Below are positions 1 through 5,818 of a DNA stretch of 5,833 nt, one piece after another; position 1 is the stretch's first letter; every line of letters starts with the position of its first letter. The notes beneath the pieces are model-generated. The model was not told where the DNA came from, did not search any database, and worked only from the letters and a program-made list of their open reading frames with translations. The stretch is from Planctomycetota bacterium (GTDB lineage Bacteria; Planctomycetota; Phycisphaerae; WQYP01), in contig JAJZNY010000418.1 of the NCBI GenBank assembly GCA_021852245.1, positions 1 to 5,833 on the forward strand, given 5' to 3'. Position numbers and translations under genes: made by a program.

Positions 1-481
1 GCTATTTATTCCGACCTCTGAAGACGCCGTCACGGATCCGCCGTCGGCACAGTCCGGTCCACAACCTCATCATCAAACCAGAATCGCGCCCAAAACCATG
101 CGATATGAAAACGCCTGCGCCAAAACACGGAAAAGACGCCCGTCAGGCCCCGGCGACCGTCAAACCTCGGCAAAAACCGACCTGGGACGCTCGCAGATAT
201 CGACATGCATCAATATCATGCCGCCACAAAACTTTACATCGCAACCGGCTCGGCTGCAATTTTCCAATTTCAGCATCGCGACGTATGGGTCTGATATTTG
301 CGAAAATCACGCTACGCCCGAATTCGCTTTGTGGCGTTCGGATTTGAGGATTCCGTACGATTCAGGCCCCATCTATGGAATCCGTCCGGAATTTTACACC
401 ACACCACCCTATGAGGCGGAAATCTGCTGCGGTGCATATTGGCAGGTTGATTCCGGGGGGCGATTCAGGCATGATGAAGCC
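1..481. other. Long non-coding stretch upstream of the HEAT/PDZ gene
   Basis: No credible gene is seen here. The reading frame of the downstream gene stays open back to an ATG at 98, but the 128 residues this would add are rich in Arg, Cys, Ser and Pro, have no recognisable domain, and would bury a good signal peptide in mid-protein. A second overlapping frame (105-347) has equally unlikely composition. The only signals found are the promoter-like pair close to the gene and a tiny frame, ATG ATG AAG CCA TGA (471-485), whose stop overlaps the gene's start codon. Confidence 0.6.
447..475 (+). promoter_or_regulatory. Weak sigma70-like promoter, possibly giving a leaderless mRNA
   Basis: TTGATT (447-452) and CATGAT (470-475) each match the consensus hexamers at 4 of 6 positions and are 17 nt apart. 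Transcription would start about 7 nt after the second hexamer, at the A of the ATG at 482. The chosen start also lacks a good Shine-Dalgarno sequence, so a leaderless transcript would be consistent. Both hexamers are weak, and such matches arise by chance. Confidence 0.25.
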
Positions 482-1240
482 ATGATCAAAAGGTGGATGT
501 GCTTACTGGCGATCGCGGCGCTGCTCATCGAGGCACGGCCGTCGGTTTTCGCCAACCCTCCGGGCACGCCCCCGCCTTCCATCGCATCGCAAATTCATCA
601 ACTTAAAAGCACCCGCTGGCAGGTGCGTCATGCGGCGGAACACGCATTGCTGATGGCTCCGACCGGCGCGATCACGGCTGTCACCGAAGCCTGCATCCGT
701 ACAGCCAATCCTGAACTCTCGGCGCGATTGCGGCGAATCGCCCTGCAGTTGTATCTCGAGAGGGAAATTTCTGATCGGGGTGTGCGGCCGTTTCTCGGGA
801 TTGAATTTATTGTTATCGGCAGGAGATCGGGAACGCAGTCGTTCTCGGCCATTTACGCAGTAAAAGTCCTGCGGGGCTTTCCGGCGGGACGGAAATTACG
901 ACGCGGCGATATGATCCTCGGCGTCAATGGCCGGTATTTCGGATCGAGCATGACGGCGAATGATTTTCTCCGGTTGATGATGAGTTTCCGGGCGGGCACG
1001 CGGGTGGTTCTTCGTGTTTTGAAGGCGGGTCGAATCCATAGCTGCACCATTCGACTTCGCCTGATCGGAGTACCCACCGGTGATCAAGCCCTCACCGAAC
1101 TACTCGCGGCCAGAGCGGCCATCATCCTGCGGTATCTGCGATATTTGGATTCTCTTAAAGGGCAGATCTGGGATAAGCATCCGCCGCCGGCCGAGTCGCC
1201 GATTGTTTTTTTCCATTCAGGCAAGGGCCCAAAATCATGA
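482..1240 (+). CDS. Exported HEAT-like / PDZ domain protein, 252 aa
   Basis: Likely an exported protein-interaction or regulatory protein; no catalytic domain is visible. Residues 1-24 form a signal peptide: basic start (MIKR), hydrophobic core, and VFA before a likely cut ahead of Asn25. A Pro-rich spacer follows (26-32). Residues 34-95 are helical and resemble the HEAT-like unit of many planctomycete proteins, with a W-x-VR-x-AAE-x-AL pattern near 46-56. A PDZ domain spans about 101-195: RPFLGIEF (102-109) matches the carboxylate-binding loop, and a later stretch containing LRRGDMILGVNG (139-150) is the classic PDZ core. The C-terminal tail, about 55 residues, is helical then Pro-rich. The ATG at 482 was chosen because it begins the signal peptide; an in-frame ATG at 98 would add implausible sequence. 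There is no clear Shine-Dalgarno. HtrA-type and site-2 proteases also carry PDZ domains, but neither the serine-protease nor the HExxH zinc-protease motif is present, so this is not a protease. Specific function unknown. Confidence 0.85.
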   Translation: MIKRWMCLLAIAALLIEARPSVFANPPGTPPPSIASQIHQLKSTRWQVRHAAEHALLMAPTGAITAVTEACIRTANPELSARLRRIALQLYLEREISDRGVRPFLGIEFIVIGRRSGTQSFSAIYAVKVLRGFPAGRKLRRGDMILGVNGRYFGSSMTANDFLRLMMSFRAGTRVVLRVLKAGRIHSCTIRLRLIGVPTGDQALTELLAARAAIILRYLRYLDSLKGQIWDKHPPPAESPIVFFHSGKGPKS

Positions 1241-1374
1241 AGGCCGAAGAGTTAATAACCGATATGCCTTGCGGGAGTGTATGCTGGGCATGCCGCATGG
1301 AGGATGGGCTTCATCATGCCGCATGGAGAGGCGGGTTTGCTCAGGTTGATTTCATGGTCTGGAGATGGGTCTGA
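1237..1374 (+). CDS. Possible 45-aa small protein overlapping the HEAT/PDZ gene stop
   Basis: An ATG at 1237 overlaps the upstream stop (ATGA), the usual geometry of translational coupling. AAGGG at 1223-1227, 9 nt before the ATG, could serve as Shine-Dalgarno. The predicted product begins MKAEELITDMPCG, has three cysteines close together (CGSVCWAC), and ends Trp-rich (VWRWV). It has no signal peptide and matches no family I recognise. Against it: it is short, its codon choice is mixed, and the repeated 14-bp element inside it is read in two different frames, suggesting selection or duplication at DNA level rather than of a protein motif. It may be chance. Confidence 0.25.
   Translation: MKAEELITDMPCGSVCWACRMEDGLHHAAWRGGFAQVDFMVWRWV
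1289..1328 (+). repeat. Two copies of a 14-bp palindromic repeat
   Basis: CATGCCGCATGGAG occurs exactly at 1289-1302 and again at 1315-1328, 26 bp apart start to start. The first 11 bases, CATGC-C-GCATG, form a perfect inverted repeat around one central base, the kind of site a dimeric DNA-binding protein can use. A further ATGCC lies another 26 bp upstream (1264), though the rest of that unit matches poorly. Whether it is an operator, a decayed repeat element or chance cannot be told here. Confidence 0.5.
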
Positions 1375-1472
1375 ATGCTGGGTGATGCGGTGAATGTTTA
1401 ATGCGACCGGGCCCTCCACCCAGAGGTAAATAGCGATTTTCCGCGACTGATGATGGAATAATCGTGCCTGAA
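1375..1472. other. Intergenic stretch without recognised features
   Basis: Between the small ORF and the promoter of the TPR gene nothing convincing is visible: no tRNA, no intrinsic terminator (no stable GC stem followed by a T-run), and no coding frame of good composition. A - strand frame crosses it (1560 down to 1252) but lacks a ribosome binding site and has non-coding-like composition. Confidence 0.45.
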
Positions 1473-1501
1473 TTGACCGCCCATATCGAGCCCGGTATAA
1501 G
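1473..1501 (+). promoter_or_regulatory. Sigma70-type promoter for the TPR gene
   Basis: TTGACC (1473-1478) and TATAAG (1496-1501) each match the -35 and -10 consensus at 5 of 6 positions, and the spacer (1479-1495) is the optimal 17 nt. Transcription should start near 1508, leaving a leader of about 125 nt before the ATG at 1634. This is the strongest promoter match in the window, and its orientation and place fit the downstream gene. A second -10-like hexamer, TATACT (1597-1602), has no matching -35 box. Confidence 0.6.
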
Positions 1502-1525
1502 ACCTTCTGCCCGGTTCGAGCCCGG
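1486..1525 (+). repeat. Direct repeat TCGAGCCCGG, 30-bp period, straddling the promoter start
   Basis: The 10-mer TCGAGCCCGG is found exactly at 1486-1495 and 1516-1525. The first copy lies in the promoter spacer and abuts the -10 box; the second lies about 8-18 nt past the predicted transcription start. A 30-bp period is close to three helical turns, so both copies face the same side of the DNA. This is the layout expected of a pair of repressor sites, but no regulator is identifiable and chance is possible. The second copy can also form a 4-bp CCGG/CCGG stem in the RNA. Confidence 0.4.
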
Positions 1526-1530
1526 AGGGT

Positions 1531-1563
1531 GTTATCGGCCTCGGATGGCAGAGGTTCCATAAC
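1531..1563 (+). promoter_or_regulatory. Imperfect hairpin in the leader of the TPR gene
   Basis: GTTAT (1531-1535) can pair with ATAAC (1559-1563), GG (1537-1538) with CC (1557-1558), and CCTC (1539-1542) with GAGG (1551-1554), giving an 11-bp stem interrupted by a single-base bulge and a 2-nt bulge, with an 8-nt loop. It lies in the predicted 5' leader, 70 nt before the start codon. No T-run follows, so it is not an intrinsic terminator, and it does not match a riboswitch class that I recognise. It could affect RNA stability or bind a regulator, or be incidental. Confidence 0.35.
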
Positions 1564-1633
1564 GGATCGGGAAGCTAACTCGCAGCGACGTGACGTTATA
1601 CTGTTGATCTTGTAGTCGATTAGGGTTTTCGAG

Positions 1634-3985
1634 ATGATTCCGACAAATAATCGTAAATTCCGACGGATAACCGGATGGATATTGCTCAGCGCCGCCGTCC
1701 TTGGGCCGTGCGGTGCCGCCCTTGCCGGCGCAAACGGGCGGATTCGGCTCGCGGATCAACTCGTGGATGATGCCCGGAGTATCGGGCGCAACACCACGAT
1801 TCCATCCCTTCGGGCGGCCTCCATTGCGGACGATCTTCTCCAGATGGCGGTGCGACTGGATCCAAAATCTGAAACCGGCTATCGCCTCCTGGCGGAAGCG
1901 GCGGGCACAGTGAATCGACCGGCCTTGCGGGTCAAGGCGCTGCTGGCCCTGTGCAAACTTGAGCCTCAAAATCTGGTCGCTCAACTGAAACTCGTCGATG
2001 CCCTCGCCGGCGCCAAGCAGACCGTCGGGGGACGCATCACCATTTATAAGACGGCGCTGAAGACGGATGGTGGAAGCCAGCAACTGGGGAGCATGCTCGC
2101 GCTGCGCATCGGAGAATTGTATGCGGCGCAAGCCCGAAACACCCGGGCCGCTGGATATTTTATTAAAGCGGTCAAGCTGGATCCCGCCAACGTCAATGCA
2201 TGGAACTTTATGCTGGCGAGTCTGGTTAAAAATCATGCCGGCGCGGCCCAGCGGATGTATGTCATCACCAAAGCACTCGAGGCGGACCCGTATCAGCCCA
2301 TGCTTCTGGAAGCGGGGGCAAAAATCCTCGCCGATCACCGCCTGTACGCCGCCGCGGCTTCCTGGGCCAATCAGAGCATTCAGCAATTTCAGCAGGCGCG
2401 GGAGAAACTCAACCCCGGTTTCGCCGGTGATCTGGCCGCATTCTGGCAGATGGCGGGAAAATCGCAGGAAGCTCACGCCTACCTGAGTGAGTTGACGGCT
2501 TTGCGCCATCCGACGGCGGGCACTTTGTCGCTGGCGCTCTCCGCCATCTGTAAGACGCATACCGCCACCGGAAATCTGGCCGCCCTTCTGCTCTCACGCC
2601 TCGAGGCGCGATTGAAAAAGGCGATCAAGGTCAACCATGCCCCCGAATTGAAGGCCGATCTCGTGTGGCTTCGCCTCCTGTATGCCCCCAAATTGCCGGG
2701 TGATATCAATGCGCAGGTTGCCAAAATCGAAGACCTTCTCGGTTCGCAAAACCCCATCTACCTGCGCATTCATGGCTGGCAACTGATGCGGGAACTCTAC
2801 ACCGGGGCGGCCATTGCCAAGTTCAAAGAGGCCGGTGCAGACCCATATGCCCGGATCGGCCTGGCGAGGCTCATGGCTCAAAGCGGCCACCTGCATGAAA
2901 CCGGCAAAATTCTTCAAAAACTCTGGGCCAGCGCCCCCACCACCCTCATCGCCCTGCAGACCTTTAATGAAGCGCAGCATCTGGATATTAAGTTGCTGCC
3001 CCCCGTCGACTCCGGCGCCATTGCCACCATTGCCCGGGCATATCCCCGCCAGATGCTTCATGTGCTGCAGCATCCGGAACGTGTGGTATTGGAATCGGTA
3101 CATTTTCTCCACCGAACCACGCATGCGGGTGAACCGATGTTTGCCCGTGTCGATTTTTACAACGCATCCCCCTGCACGCTTGCCGTCGGGCCGACCGGTG
3201 CCATTACCACCAGCGTCGCGATGGTGGCACGACTTGAAGGGCTGACGGATCAAAATCTGGGCACGTATGCGGTGGATTCCAATCCGCAAATTTTCAGTCT
3301 CGATCCCAATTCAACACTGGAAGTACGTTACCGTCTCGATCAGGGCGTTTTGCGGGCGATTCTCCAGCAACATCCCATGTCGATGCTCGGGGGACAGATT
3401 GAATTTATCACCAATCCGATCGTCGAAAACAACGATGTATTTCCGGGCCTCGGCGGGCAACCCCTCTCCGCCGGCTATTTCAACGTCAACGGTTTACCGT
3501 CCGATTTGCCGACAAGTTTGACGGCCATGGCGGAAAAATTCTCCTCTTTTTCAACCACCAACCGCATGCTGACGGCTGGAATCATGGCGAACCATCTGCC
3601 GCAGATCATGGCGGACGCGGCAGCCTCGGCCATCGGCCATCAGAAGGCCGCTGAAACGGAGGCGGCCATTGAAAAAGTCCTGCTGGAGGTTTTAAGCGAT
3701 TCCGATGCCGCCGATATCCAGGCGTGGCTTCTGCGGATTGCCCCGATGAAAGGCCTGCCGCAGAATGTGACCCGCGCGATGAACGCCCTGATCCAATCGC
3801 CGTTTAAGCGCGTCCGTGTATTTGCATATCTGCGCATTTATAACTCGGCCGGACATGGTGCTGCCGGTGCGGCAGCGGCAAAAGCACTGGAGGCTGCGGC
3901 TAAATCGGAAAGCAGTCGGCTCCTCAAGAACTTGGCGCTGACTCTTGCCCGCCAGGCGGCCCTTATCGCCAAGGCAGCCAAGTAA
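1634..3985 (+). CDS. Large exported TPR-repeat protein with unclassified C-terminal half, 783 aa
   Basis: Probably an exported scaffold or interaction protein. Residues 1-31 form a signal peptide: basic start with NRKFRR (6-11), hydrophobic core, and ALA before a likely cut ahead of Gly32. The cysteine at 26 follows proline and does not make a lipobox. Residues about 57-470 are helical and contain degenerate tetratricopeptide-type repeats: units at about 60-112 (AVRLDP at 72-77, then CKLEPQN), 155-190 (AVKLDPANVNAW) and about 200-230 (KALEADPYQP), with weaker units after. Residues about 485-630 look beta-rich (for example MFARVDFYNASP), and 630-783 return to Ala-rich helices resembling HEAT-type repeats. 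No enzymatic motif is visible. AGGG at 1622-1625, 8 nt before the ATG, is a modest ribosome binding site. The gene has its own promoter candidate and converges with the E2 gene, so it appears monocistronic. The frame is intact with uniform composition. The gene is certain; the function is unknown. Confidence 0.9.
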   Translation: MIPTNNRKFRRITGWILLSAAVLGPCGAALAGANGRIRLADQLVDDARSIGRNTTIPSLRAASIADDLLQMAVRLDPKSETGYRLLAEAAGTVNRPALRVKALLALCKLEPQNLVAQLKLVDALAGAKQTVGGRITIYKTALKTDGGSQQLGSMLALRIGELYAAQARNTRAAGYFIKAVKLDPANVNAWNFMLASLVKNHAGAAQRMYVITKALEADPYQPMLLEAGAKILADHRLYAAAASWANQSIQQFQQAREKLNPGFAGDLAAFWQMAGKSQEAHAYLSELTALRHPTAGTLSLALSAICKTHTATGNLAALLLSRLEARLKKAIKVNHAPELKADLVWLRLLYAPKLPGDINAQVAKIEDLLGSQNPIYLRIHGWQLMRELYTGAAIAKFKEAGADPYARIGLARLMAQSGHLHETGKILQKLWASAPTTLIALQTFNEAQHLDIKLLPPVDSGAIATIARAYPRQMLHVLQHPERVVLESVHFLHRTTHAGEPMFARVDFYNASPCTLAVGPTGAITTSVAMVARLEGLTDQNLGTYAVDSNPQIFSLDPNSTLEVRYRLDQGVLRAILQQHPMSMLGGQIEFITNPIVENNDVFPGLGGQPLSAGYFNVNGLPSDLPTSLTAMAEKFSSFSTTNRMLTAGIMANHLPQIMADAAASAIGHQKAAETEAAIEKVLLEVLSDSDAADIQAWLLRIAPMKGLPQNVTRAMNALIQSPFKRVRVFAYLRIYNSAGHGAAGAAAAKALEAAAKSESSRLLKNLALTLARQAALIAKAAK

Positions 3986-4126
3986 AGGCTATTCCGCCGA
4001 ACCTGCGGCCGTCGGTTTCGCTTCGTCCCCTTGGGCTCTTGCCATGCCGGCACAGCCTGATTCACGGGCGGTTTGCGGTCACGTCCGGGATTCCACTGCA
4101 GTTGCGAGAGCGGCGATCCGCCAACA
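3986..4126. other. Convergent intergenic gap with only weak hairpins
   Basis: This gap separates the stops of two converging genes. No stem followed by a T-run is seen on either strand, so there is no standard intrinsic terminator. The best structure is at 4101-4125, just past the E2 stop: GTTG/CAAC and GCGG/CCGC stack into an 8-bp stem with a 5-nt bulge and a CGAT loop. It could protect or end the E2 transcript. Rho-dependent termination for both genes is an alternative. Confidence 0.35.
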
Positions 4127-5428
4127 TCAAATCAGCATCATCATCGGGTTTTCAAGAATCGCCTTGAGCTTGCCGAGGAATTCGGCGCCGGTCGCCCCAT
4201 CCACCACGCGATGATCGGCCGAAAGGGTAACGGTCATCACCTGACCGACCGCGAGCTGGCCGTCCTTCACGATCGGTCGTGCTTCCGTGCCGCCAATCGC
4301 AAGAATCGCCGCCTCGGGCGGATTGATAATCGCGGTAAATTCCTTGATCCCGTACATGCCGAGGTTGCTGATGGTGATCGTACTGCCGGTCATCTGATCC
4401 GCCTTGAGTTTTCGCGTGCGGGCCAGTTCGGCCAGTTGCTTGATCTCCGCCGAGATCTGCCGCAGGTTTTTCGTCTGTGCATCCCGCAGCACGGGCACCA
4501 CCAGCCCATCGTCAATGGCTACTGCAATCCCCACATGCACCGATCCGTGGCGGACGATCTGCGTGCCGCCAAAACTTGCATTAATCGCCGGCAATTGCGT
4601 TACCGCGACGGCCACGGCCCGGGTAATAAAATCGGTGACGGTGAGTTTGGTCGGTGCGAGCTGCTCATTGGCGCTCTTGCGCAGGGCCAGCAGATTATCC
4701 ATCTGCACATCAATGCTGACGTAAAAATGCGGAATACTCTGCTTGGCTTCCAGCAACCGCCGTGCAATCGTCTGTCGCATGTTGGAAAGGGGAATGGTTT
4801 TGGCTTCCAGTACGGCTGCGGGGGCAGGTGCCGGGGCGGAGTATGCCGCGGCGGTTCCAGCCGCTTTTCCACCCGCAGGGGCTGCGAGCACATCGCGCTT
4901 GATGATGCGTCCATCCGGGCCGCTGCCGCTGATCGCCGCGAGGTCCACGCCTTTTTCGGCGGCAATTTTTCGGGCCAGCGGCGATACGCGAATCGGTGCC
5001 CCATTGTCCCGATGCGATGCGGGTTCAACTGCTGCAGGCGCCTGAACCGCTGCCGGAGCCGGTGCAGGAGCGGTGGCCGTTGCGGTGCTGGGTTTGCTTG
5101 CATCCCCTTTGTCGGCCGAAGCCTCTGCTGCGGCCTTCGCCGTGGCCCCGCTGCTCTTTACACTCTTGGCCACATCGGCAACTTTTTCACCGGGCTTCGC
5201 CAGCACGACAATCAATCCGCCGACGGGAACTTTCGCCCCTTCCGCGGCGACAATTTTGGCGACCGTGCCCGGCTCAAAGGCCTCCAGTTCCTGCGTAGCC
5301 TTATCGGTTTCCACTTCAGCGATGATGTCGCCGGGTTTCACCGGATCATTTTCTTTTTTGTGCCATTTCACCAAGGTTCCGTCGGTCATCGTGTCGGAGA
5401 GCTTGGGCATTGTAATTTCCAGCGGCAT
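4127..5428 (-). CDS. pdhC: Dihydrolipoamide acetyltransferase, E2 of pyruvate dehydrogenase complex
   Basis: E2 moves the acetyl group from its lipoyl arm to CoA, making acetyl-CoA in the cytoplasmic pyruvate dehydrogenase complex, and forms the complex's structural core. All family domains appear in order within 433 residues. A single lipoyl domain (about 2-77) starts with the MPKLSDTM signature and carries the lipoylated lysine at 43 in ETDKAT. An Ala/Pro-rich linker (89-143) leads to the peripheral subunit-binding domain (about 146-182; SPLARKIA, then GSGPDGRIIKRDV), which binds E1 or E3. A second flexible linker (183-208) precedes the acyltransferase domain (209-433), with ISNLG (353-357) and the active-site DHRVVDG (His406, Asp410). 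The C-terminus, NPMMMLI, is of the usual hydrophobic type. The N-terminal signatures favour pyruvate dehydrogenase over the 2-oxoglutarate or branched-chain enzymes, but substrate is not proven. The same family member is called aceF in enterics. E1 and E3 genes are not in the window. It has its own promoter candidate. Confidence 0.95.
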   Translation of the reverse strand: MPLEITMPKLSDTMTDGTLVKWHKKENDPVKPGDIIAEVETDKATQELEAFEPGTVAKIVAAEGAKVPVGGLIVVLAKPGEKVADVAKSVKSSGATAKAAAEASADKGDASKPSTATATAPAPAPAAVQAPAAVEPASHRDNGAPIRVSPLARKIAAEKGVDLAAISGSGPDGRIIKRDVLAAPAGGKAAGTAAAYSAPAPAPAAVLEAKTIPLSNMRQTIARRLLEAKQSIPHFYVSIDVQMDNLLALRKSANEQLAPTKLTVTDFITRAVAVAVTQLPAINASFGGTQIVRHGSVHVGIAVAIDDGLVVPVLRDAQTKNLRQISAEIKQLAELARTRKLKADQMTGSTITISNLGMYGIKEFTAIINPPEAAILAIGGTEARPIVKDGQLAVGQVMTVTLSADHRVVDGATGAEFLGKLKAILENPMMMLI

Positions 5429-5435
5429 AGATCAA

Positions 5436-5440
5436 TCCTT
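5436..5440 (-). promoter_or_regulatory. Shine-Dalgarno site of the E2 gene
   Basis: Read on the - strand this is AAGGA, 7 nt before the ATG at 5428. It is the best ribosome binding site in the window and settles the E2 start, which also places the lipoyl signature MPKLSDTM at residue 7, the usual distance from the N-terminus. Confidence 0.8.
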
Positions 5441-5500
5441 AATGCATTCAACAGGGGCCAAACCGAGCCGGGCGGAAAACCAATATCCACCCACGCCTGC

Positions 5501-5529
5501 ATTCTAGCCACGCTTGGCCGTTACGTTAA
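5501..5529 (-). promoter_or_regulatory. Sigma70-type promoter for the E2 gene
   Basis: On the - strand, TTAACG (5529-5524; 4 of 6 to consensus) and TAGAAT (5506-5501; 5 of 6) are separated by exactly 17 nt. Transcription would begin near 5494, giving a leader of about 65 nt before the E2 start. The position suggests that E2 is transcribed on its own rather than from an E1 operon. Confidence 0.5.
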
Positions 5530-5531
5530 GC

Positions 5532-5544
5532 CTGCGTTATGCAG
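5532..5544. repeat. 13-bp inverted repeat just upstream of the E2 promoter
   Basis: CTGC-GTTAT-GCAG is an inverted repeat with 4-bp arms and a 5-nt centre. On the - strand it lies two bases upstream of the -35 box of the E2 promoter, where an activator could bind. A wider pair, TGCGT (5533-5537) and ACGCA (5562-5566), overlaps it. Short arms make chance a real possibility. Confidence 0.25.
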
Positions 5545-5659
5545 AAACGGGCGCATGCATGACGCACGCCTCCGCTTTGCCAACGCGGTTCCACACTACC
5601 GGTCAGCACCGTGGCAGATAAACGCCAGCTGCAGGGCAAAAAGGGGAAACTGATTTTAC

Positions 5660-5686
5660 CGCAGAGGGCTCTGAGGTTCGCAGAGG
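5660..5686. repeat. Degenerate CGCAGAGG repeat cluster
   Basis: CGCAGAGG occurs at 5660-5667 and 5679-5686, with a degenerate CTGAGG between them at 5671-5676, so the units recur about every 9-10 bp. Within it CAGAG-GG-CTCTG (5662-5673) is an inverted repeat. Short CGCAGAGG-type tandem repeats are, from my recollection, scattered between genes of many environmental PVC-group genomes; here it looks like a decayed example. Confidence 0.45.
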
Positions 5687-5779
5687 TTTTGGGGGGACGG
5701 GCGTCTCGCCAGTAGTGTCCCGGAATTTGTGATTCCATGGCGTTTTGGTTCATTTCATGGGTCTTGCGTGAGGTGGCGC

Positions 5780-5818
5780 GGGCGGATGGATGTCGTGGGC
5801 GTCGAATGGGGCGGATGG
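5780..5818. repeat. Duplicated GGGCGGATGG, 29-bp period
   Basis: GGGCGGATGG appears exactly at 5780-5789 and 5809-5818. The bases between are also G-rich, with GTCG recurring at 5792-5795 and 5801-5804. The window ends soon after, so the array may continue. It has no coding sense in either strand. Confidence 0.4.

Noticed and set aside
134..144. 11-mer AGACGCCCGTC shared in inverted orientation with 5696-5706
   Set aside because: No flanking similarity extends the match, and an 11-mer of this composition can recur by chance in a GC-rich window. It was considered as inverted ends of a mobile element, but no transposase or target duplication is seen.
98..481. N-terminal extension of the HEAT/PDZ protein to the ATG at 98
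   Set aside because: It would place a good signal peptide at residue 129 and adds sequence with non-coding composition.
1461..1532. tRNA-like segment with a CCGG-TTCGAGC-CCGG T-arm
   Set aside because: The T-arm-like stem has only 4 pairs and the flanks do not form an acceptor stem or D and anticodon arms at the right distances.
1252..1560. 102-codon - strand frame in the gap before the TPR gene
   Set aside because: No ribosome binding site lies upstream of its ATG, it has His/Arg/Pro-rich composition, and it would cover the strong + strand promoter and leader hairpin. I cannot fully exclude it.
1532..2560. 342-codon - strand frame opposite the start of the TPR gene
   Set aside because: Its composition is Arg/Gln/Gly-rich without recognisable domain, and the + strand frame has a signal peptide and TPR-type repeats. 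It also runs through the promoter region into the leader.
3838..4065. Short - strand frames in the gap downstream of E2, including one ending in an Ala-rich tail near 3996
   Set aside because: They lack ribosome binding sites, and the Ala-rich tail frame is closed by a stop about a dozen codons upstream of its only ATG, leaving just 18 codons.
4073..5653. 526-codon open frame on the + strand opposite the E2 gene
   Set aside because: It is the antisense shadow of a GC-rich, Ala-rich gene. The product is Cys/Arg/His-rich with no domain, while the - strand frame shows every E2 motif.
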